Assembly (NCBI GenBank): GCA_024741835.1
Contig: JAENRP010000081.1
Coordinates: 1-64,000 of the forward strand
Reading direction: 5' to 3'
Source: Diplocarpon mali
Lineage: Eukaryota; Ascomycota; Leotiomycetes; Helotiales; Drepanopezizaceae
Length of the DNA stretch: 64,000 nt
Below are positions 58,348 through 64,000 of the stretch, in pieces; position 1 is the stretch's first letter, and every line of letters begins with the position of its first letter. The position numbers and the translations under genes were made by a program. The notes under the pieces are model-generated. The model saw nothing but the letters and a program-made list of their open reading frames with translations. It was not told the DNA's origin and searched no databases.

Positions 58348-58786
58348 CTACCTGCCTGGGCCTTGAGTAAACCACCATCCCGCTATCGCCGCCCCAGCAA
58401 TGAGCATAACCAACATGAGAGTAATGATCATGCAGGTAATTCTGCATCTGCGCTTCTCCATGCGCTGTTGTGCTAACCAATCGTTATTCCTAGTCATTAT
58501 TAGCAGCTGCCTTCAAGTTTCCCTTCACACACGCCTAATGGTCATTCGGAGACCCGTAAAAGCTTTCGACATACTCAGCTCTCCTCTTCGGCCCGACGAT
58601 GCTCTTGGAATCACTTTCCCCGCCTAGCTCCAGATCGGTCTCTGGCGCATGAGCAAATAGCTGAAATAACATCGGGTCCTTAACCAAGTCAGGCGCCGTC
58701 ATAGCTTGTGAGGCCGGTCGTGTGAGGTGTACTTCCTTGAGAGGAGAGGGGCGCTTGATGTACGGCTGTTTTCGTGGCTTTCCCAT
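58348..58786 (-). CDS. Small single-pass membrane protein, unknown function
   Basis: Exons 58786-58554 and 58489-58348 (64-bp intron ending GCTAATAATGACTAG) give 124 aa. A basic, Pro-rich N-terminus (MGKPRKQPYIKRPSPLKEVH) is followed by an acidic middle. The second exon begins in NNDWLAQQRMEKRRCR and enters one strong transmembrane helix (MIITLMLVMLIAGAAIAGWW), ending FTQGPGR. The basic residues before the helix predict an inside N-terminus. The donor (GTCTCC) is weak, so the exon join is less certain than others here, but it gives a coherent tail-anchored-like protein. I do not recognise a family. Confidence 0.5.
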
Positions 58787-59780
58787 TTCGGCGGATCGAG
58801 GGTGGGTAGAACAGGTTGTCGAGGAGCGACGGCACTTTGATCAGGAGATTCGCATCCAGCTGATCTTCGAATGGCTTGAGGGTTGGGAGTAGACGCTTAG
58901 CGCTTAGCGCGATTTCTGGCGAGTCTCTACCAGAGGAGACTGAGAGCATAAGCTTTGGTCGTCTTCTTTGCTCTATGTTTTTGCAGCGATGAAGGCACGA
59001 GTGTTGTGGTCGCAAACTTCCTGGCTGGCCTGGCTGGAAGTATTAGGGATTTACCCTTTCGGACGCAAAATACAAGCACAAAGAGCGAGTCGAATAATGA
59101 ATGTAGAGTAAGCGATCGACTGGATGAGCGAGATTTTCGATGTCTCCTCCTTCCATTTGCAACGAGTGACGGCAATAGTGACAGCAGTAGCAAGATCCAG
59201 CAGCAGACGAGATGCGGCTTGTAGGTAGGTCAGCTAGGTAATCATCAAGCAATAAGAAGCTGCCAAACACTGCGTGTAAACAAAACACTTCTCCATCTTT
59301 TCCCCGCGTGCGCGATCCTACGGTCCAGACTCTGGTGTGAGAGGGGGATGGGAGGGGTCTCTGAGGTGGGAACAAGCTTTTGTGAGGGGAAACCCTTGTC
59401 ACCGCCTCTTTCTGCCGTCAATGGCTATACGGAGTATCTACTGTGGTCTACCACAGTGCGGTGTACGTCGGCAGAATTAGAGTTAGGAGGAAGGCGGTGA
59501 CGCAAGATGACCCCTGATGCCTTTGTACATCAGTACTGAAGTACAAAAGAGGTTGCTGTGGAGATGAGACGAGACTAGAGGTGGCTGCAAAAGCTTGTGT
59601 ACATGGCACGTGATTATATTTATTATCCTCCACTCTTACCGTGCTCTCTCGTCTACACTTTCGTACGAATACAACCCCACAATCTTACATCTCCCAACCT
59701 GGCTCTTCGAACGAGAGATTTTTCAGGGCGCTGAATTTGGAGACCGGCAGGTTGCAAGCTACCGAGGCATTCTGATAGCA
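58787..59780. other. Intergenic, no supported gene
   Basis: Likely promoter and leader of the small membrane-protein gene on the left. ORFs of 60-119 codons (59043-59402 on -, 58955-59224 on +) are featureless. A CACGTG core is at 59607-59612. Confidence 0.5.
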
Positions 59781-59804
59781 TGGGAATAACCCGGGTATTC
59801 CTCA

Positions 59805-60200
59805 CGTTGTTTGCGAAGACCATTGGCAGCATAGATATTGCCGTCAGCACAGGTGCTGACGGCACATGGCAAAGCTGTCCTGCCAGTGACTGACTTCAGG
59901 ACGCCAGGAAGCAGGATCGGAGCAGGCTCCAGCGGCGTGGTGATTGGAATAGGATACTCGGACATACTACCGGTGTCTGGATCAATGCGGAGAATAACAT
60001 TCTTCAGGATGCCCTCGCCCCAGAGAGCTCCGTCGGGACCATGCTCCAGGTCGCAGGGACCGGGGGCGATGTAGGCAAGTCGCCAAATGTGAATCCAGCA
60101 TCTTCGGCGCGCTCCTGGACGAACGGGGCGGCAATGACAGATGTATGGCAGAACCCAGAGCCAGAGGTTATAATATTTCCATCTCATCAACACGTACTGT
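59805..60200 (-). pseudogene. Streptogramin-lyase / SMP-30-like beta-propeller fragment, frameshifted
   Basis: Minus-strand sequence reads DGNIITSGSGFCHTSVIAAP and ERAEDAGFTFGDLP in one frame. It then shifts by one base near 60075 into YIAPGPCDLEHGPDGALWGE, RIDPDTGSMSEYPIPITTPL and CADGNIYAANGLRKQ. A second one-base shift near 60185 separates an upstream VDE from DGN. The GPDGALW and DGNIYA words are typical of Vgb/SMP-30-type six-bladed propellers. Only about two to three blades remain; the 5' part is lost and the 3' end runs into unrelated sequence. The two frameshifts and truncation make a functional gene unlikely. Confidence 0.7.
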
Positions 60201-62105
60201 CTATCAATTGGTGTCGACGATCCGGAGGTGCTGCCGCTGACTAGAGCACATTTAGCACAGAGAATACCCCTCAGTTTCCACGCGTTTTGGCACATTTTTA
60301 GTTTCATGTCGGTCTCGATTATGTGGTATTATAGTTCTGCTTTGAAAATTCTAGAAACTATCATGATAATATTTCTCCTCTGCACCTGCTGTTCTGCAGC
60401 TTGATTTTCTCTGAAGTGTGTCGGCGAAGCTTCCATGTAAATCCTCGCGGCTCGAATGTTAATAGAAGTAAAATGTATGTTCACCTCGCGTAATCATTGC
60501 GCTTGCAATTCCGTGGACAGGCATGTCTAATCAAAACTGTTCCTGCTAACACTTCTCCCATGGTATAGTAAGGTCTCGTGTCCCATCATCCGAAATCGAG
60601 GTCAATCAGGCACAAATACACACCCAGGAACAAGTACACGATCAAAAGTGGTTCTTCTTATATCTTTCGCAGGTATGATAGGCAGAGTCTAAGGTCTATA
60701 GAACATGAGCTGTACCCATTCCTTACCTCCGAGTTTGTCTAGCGTTTACGAACTTCTTCATCCGTACACATTACATATCTGCAAAGCATAGTATTTAAGG
60801 GCGGGAATATCAATTTGCAGGACTCCCTTGCAACTCGGTTGTGCCTTGGTAAATGATAAATAGTCACCTGCCTACATCGTTTAAATAAGGAGTGTTCTAC
60901 GGTGCGGTTTACCCCCAAGTCCTGACGTTTTGAAGTTATCACTTACTGGAAGTGAGAACAGGTAATGATGCTTGCAAGTAATTCATTTTATCTTTCCCTA
61001 ATTGGCGAAAGAAAGTTGAAAGGCTTTCGCGAACGATGGCCTTACCACTGATGCCAGTCCCACAATATTAGGAGGTCTTCTGATCAGCACTAAATCTTGC
61101 ATTCTGTTGACAACAAAATGCTCTCGCTGGTGCTAGATGGTTGGAGTTAACGAGAAGTCGCTATATGGGCCGAGCCCTTAAAATGATAGCTTGGTCGATG
61201 TGAACTGAGTCGACTTCACAAACTGGCTGTTCAACCAACTCCAGAGACTTTGCTGAGAGTGCATTCAGCTCGTTCGTTCTTGCAAGCGTCTAATCTCAAC
61301 CTATTTAATACTAGCAGTTGAATAGTTGGGACAGTATACACTTTTATTCACTGGGCCGCGACTCGAAGCTTTCGGACAAAAATTCGGCTATCCTGAGCTT
61401 CAGGTCATCCACAACTCGTTGATCAACGGGCTTCTTGCTACATTCTATCAGAGCGCCGGTCCGATGGGAGGGGAGATGGTACTAAGTTGTGAGGCTGGCG
61501 TTAAGGAATCGTGGTAATGATAAATCGAATGGTGCGATTGCAAAAACCTGTACCTCAGTTGTAAATAGAGCAGTTGTAGGCGAATCTTTCTTGATGTGTC
61601 TTATGCCAAAAGCGGATCCTCAGCACCCAATCTCGAACGCGCATTGCTTATGGCCATAGTTACGATGCGATCAAAGCCGACCATAACGTTGACTGTACAG
61701 AAACAGTTCGAAATATTCGAAAAAGAGCTCAACAGGACTGCCTAGGCAATACTTGAAGGTAGCTCTGGACGGGGACGACAAGAAGATGGGTAGCGAACTC
61801 TGTTGATAGCAAGACATCCTGTTATCGTATGACTGAGGGAATTCAAGACCGGATCTGGGTTCATTCTCTAAGCTACTTGTTGTAAGAAAATCATTCTTCA
61901 GGGGTCGAGCCCCGAGTAAATAAGAGTTATAGACTGGCTGTTATGTTCTAAGCTCGATTAGCCGACGCGGAAGGTGGCCACTAGGGACATAGGGTCTCAC
62001 ATCTTCAACATTCTGAGAGGTGATACACCTGAGACATACACCGCCCGGGTCACCTTCACCAAGAACTTGACAATCAAGACCCTCATATCTTCATATCTAT
62101 CCACA
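60201..62105. other. Gene-poor region with possible unrecognised coding remnant
   Basis: Mostly AT-rich without features. At 61326-61517 a plus-strand ORF reads LLFTGPRLEAFGQKFGYPEL and FYQSAGPMGGEMV, which looks protein-like but belongs to no family I recognise. Downstream (61620-61790) another protein-like stretch (MRSKPTITLTVQKQFEIFEK) is broken by a stop. These could be pieces of one decayed gene. The right end is the promoter of the DUF3605 gene. Confidence 0.4.
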
Positions 62106-62874
62106 ATGGGGAGCACGACGCCCAAGTCCGAGCCTCTTCCATACTGGCAAGTTAATGTCCCTCCCGCCGAGCGCGAGACCGAGTGCCCTCTCTTCCTCCA
62201 AAACCTCAAAGCCAAAGACACCGTCATCATCAGCACACCCGACTCGAGCTACCGCACCCTAACGTGGGCGGAAGTGCGAGAGATCATCGCAAACAACGCC
62301 CTCGATGTCTTTCAGCGAATCCCATCAGATCTCAGGCGGTACTTCGCTTACAGCTACTTCCTGAAGCAAAAGTACGGCAGCGTGATGAATTTCGTTGTAC
62401 GCGAGAGATTGGGCTGGAGGGAGCCGATTGTGGCTGAAGGAAAGCCGTTTCAGAGTGAAGGCGATGTGAAGATTCTATGGAATGACTGGCCGTATGGGAT
62501 TGATAGCAAGATTGTGCACCTAGTAGTCTGGACGAAGTTTGAGTTGGAAGATAACCCAATGACGGACGACTTGACGGATGAGGCGAGGAGCGAACTTGAA
62601 GAATTCGTGCAGAAGAACTTCGGAGATATTGTTGGGAGGGAGAATGCAAGTCAGGTGGTGATATTCCATTGGAGGCGAAGTATTGACTATTCGCTTACAG
62701 GTTATATGGTTCAAAAATTGGAGGGTCTTGAAGTCGATCCATTCGGTTGAGCATTTCCACATCATGCTCTATGACCCAGACCCGGAATTTATCAAGATAA
62801 TTACTAATGGGGATACGCCGTTGAATCAAAGATTACGAAAAGACTGGCGCCATCCGCAGAATGCAAATGAATGA
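62106..62874 (+). CDS. DUF3605 protein (N-acetylglucosamine-induced protein 1 type)
   Basis: Exons 62106-62654 and 62701-62874 (46-bp intron, donor GTGGTG, acceptor TTACAG) give 240 aa, a normal size for this family. It starts MGSTTPKSEPLPYWQVNVPP; the frame is open upstream to 61974, but that part is unlike the family. Diagnostic stretches: YWQVNVPPAERETECPLFLQ, RRYFAYSYFLKQKYGSVMNF, LWNDWPYGID and, only after splicing, VIWFKNWRVLKSIHSVEHFH. Without splicing the frame would end in an unrelated tail (YSLTGYMVQKLEG). The family is named after a GlcNAc-induced Candida gene; its biochemical role is unknown. Confidence 0.88.
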
Positions 62875-63155
62875 TAAGAGAGACATTGGCAAGCTCGAAA
62901 CTGGGAGGGAGATATACATACCAGGGGCGTTGGAAGAGAAAGTACCAAGTACCGGAATATCAACATGGATACTCATGTCGCACATACTACATATGTTCCC
63001 ACTCGAATTGGGGCATGGCTGAGCTAGTAGCAAGAGTTGCTTCGCATAAAAATTGGTGTATGTTAACATGAAAGGTCAAACTTTGCCCTTTGAGAAATTT
63101 GCCCCGAACTCCTTAACGCCTCGCTTGTAGTGCTCTGTCAAGGCATTCGATACGA

Positions 63156-64000
63156 TCAGGCCCACTCCATCGCAACGCCTATACCTGCTTCCTGCTCTCG
63201 CCTGCGCTCCTCATTTCGCTCTCGTTCTTCATGCTCTTCCCTAATCCTGTCATCGACTGAATCTTTTATGCCGCAGAGATCGGGCGGTATTTGCTGGCTC
63301 TGAACGCTTGGAGCTTGATTCACGAACCTAAGCTGTTCGGTAATTGACTGTATGATCTCGTCGACCTTTTTTTTGGTGTTTCTATTGGGGCGAGGATCTC
63401 CCAGAATCTGCTCTAAAGTAGGGAAAATCGTGTCGTGGCGAAAGTGAGAACGATAAGGGGTATGTTCGGGAATAATGGGATTGAGCGTCGCGTCGCATCC
63501 TATGGCAATGCTGGTCTCATGTGCCCAGGCTCTCGCAACGTTTCTCGGTGTATAGCCGCCGCCACCAATTAGCAAAAGAGGGATGTTCAAAGATTTACAA
63601 AATTTAATGCATTCTCCGTGGCCCTGAACTTGGAGGTTGAAGCGGCCCAGACGGTCACCAGCAAGCGAGTCTGCACCGCACTGTAAAACGATTGCCTCGG
63701 GTCTGAAATGGTCCTTGCACATAGCAACAACTGTCCGAAATATATGTGTGTATTGATTGTCATCTATTCCGTCAAGAAGTGGAACGTTGATGGCGTGGTG
63801 AGCCCCTGGATTGGCTTCGTCTGTTGGGCCAGTCCTATCAAGATCGCCAGTACCAGGAAAGAAATTCTGACCGTCATATTTGTGAATCGAAAGAGTCATG
63901 ACTCGATCAGTAGACCAGAAAGCCTCTTCCACGCCATCACCGTGATGGATATCGATATCAATATACAAAACTCTCTGATATGTTCGAAGCAATTGTAAAA
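63156..64000 (-). CDS. HOS2: Class I histone deacetylase, Hos2-like, 5' end outside the window
   Basis: The C-terminal 280 or so residues are present; the frame runs off the right edge reading QLLRTYQRVLYIDIDIHHGD. Zinc-binding Asp/His lie in IDIDIHHGDGVEEAFW, the second Asp in CGADSLAGDRLGRFNL, and the active-site glycine loop is IGGGGYTPRNVARAWAHE. GYTPRNV with HGECIKFCKS resembles Hos2/HosA more than Rpd3 (usually YTMRNV). Hos2 deacetylates histone tails in the Set3 complex. The tail is a charged Glu/Arg run (EEHEERERNEERRREQE) ending VAMEWA. Stop at 63158. Class I assignment is firm; Hos2 versus Rpd3 is a judgement from two short motifs. Confidence 0.9.
   Translation of the reverse strand, partial: LQLLRTYQRVLYIDIDIHHGDGVEEAFWSTDRVMTLSIHKYDGQNFFPGTGDLDRTGPTDEANPGAHHAINVPLLDGIDDNQYTHIFRTVVAMCKDHFRPEAIVLQCGADSLAGDRLGRFNLQVQGHGECIKFCKSLNIPLLLIGGGGYTPRNVARAWAHETSIAIGCDATLNPIIPEHTPYRSHFRHDTIFPTLEQILGDPRPNRNTKKKVDEIIQSITEQLRFVNQAPSVQSQQIPPDLCGIKDSVDDRIREEHEERERNEERRREQEAGIGVAMEWA

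Noticed and set aside
58124..58480. 118-aa minus-strand ORF overlapping the small membrane-protein gene
   Set aside because: It reads the transmembrane exon in the wrong frame, and its distal part has no recognisable motif.
63708..63998. Plus-strand ORF across the histone deacetylase
   Set aside because: Antisense shadow of a conserved coding sequence, with no features of its own.

Overview
The window looks like a chromosome segment of a filamentous ascomycete (Pezizomycotina). Genes are dense and carry short introns of 46-122 bp with GT...AG ends and CTAAC/CTGAC-like branch sites. Several products are typical of this group: a FLC/TRP-like channel, a tricalbin, a CUE/CCCH/SMR protein and an N-acetylglucosamine-induced DUF3605 protein. 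A C-to-T/G-to-A degraded Copia element points to RIP. A Leotiomycete is possible, but that is only an impression. ORF-level reading breaks most genes at introns, so I joined exons by hand and checked that every join keeps the reading frame.

Layout, left to right. 1-2.1 kb: decayed Ty1/Copia retrotransposon with its 3' LTR. 3.2-6.6 kb: vacuolar alpha-mannosidase (GH38, +). 7.1-8.8 kb: disordered conserved protein (-) with a 26-nt last exon. 9.5-10.6 kb: broken NmrA-like gene (-). 11.4-12.7 kb: Cys/Met-metabolism PLP enzyme (-). 13.3-16.05 kb: MutL homologue of Mlh2 type (-), divergent from valyl-tRNA synthetase (16.5-20.0 kb, +). 20.4-22.8 kb: CUE/CCCH/SMR protein (-), divergent from a TVP38 Golgi membrane protein (24.2-25.4 kb, +). 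25.7-27.4 kb: unknown protein with four Cys-Pro motifs (-). 28.6-32.4 kb: F-box protein ending in a CaaX box (+). 33.9-37.4 kb: TRP-like channel (-). 38.9-42.4 kb: large conserved unknown protein (-). 44.8-49.5 kb: tricalbin (+). 51.0-53.1 kb: Osh4-type oxysterol-binding protein (+). 53.6-54.3 kb: U2AF small subunit (-).

From about 54.3 kb the window becomes AT-rich and gene-poor. It holds a seven-exon DUF4185-like beta-propeller gene (56.06-57.65 kb, +), a small single-pass membrane protein (58.3-58.8 kb, -), a frameshifted streptogramin-lyase-like pseudogene (59.8-60.2 kb, -), a DUF3605 gene (62.1-62.9 kb, +) and the 3' part of a class I histone deacetylase running off the right edge (-).

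Most genes are unrelated housekeeping functions: vacuolar glycan turnover, mismatch repair, translation, splicing, ER-plasma membrane contact and sterol transport, Golgi membrane and chromatin. I see no biosynthetic cluster, no CRISPR array and no tRNA or rRNA gene. The points most worth a second look are an AUG-less Arg-rich in-frame leader before valyl-tRNA synthetase, the four Cys-Pro motifs, the CaaX-tailed F-box protein, the hidden DUF4185 gene and two decaying genes. Family assignments rest on recognition of motifs by eye; no database search was run.
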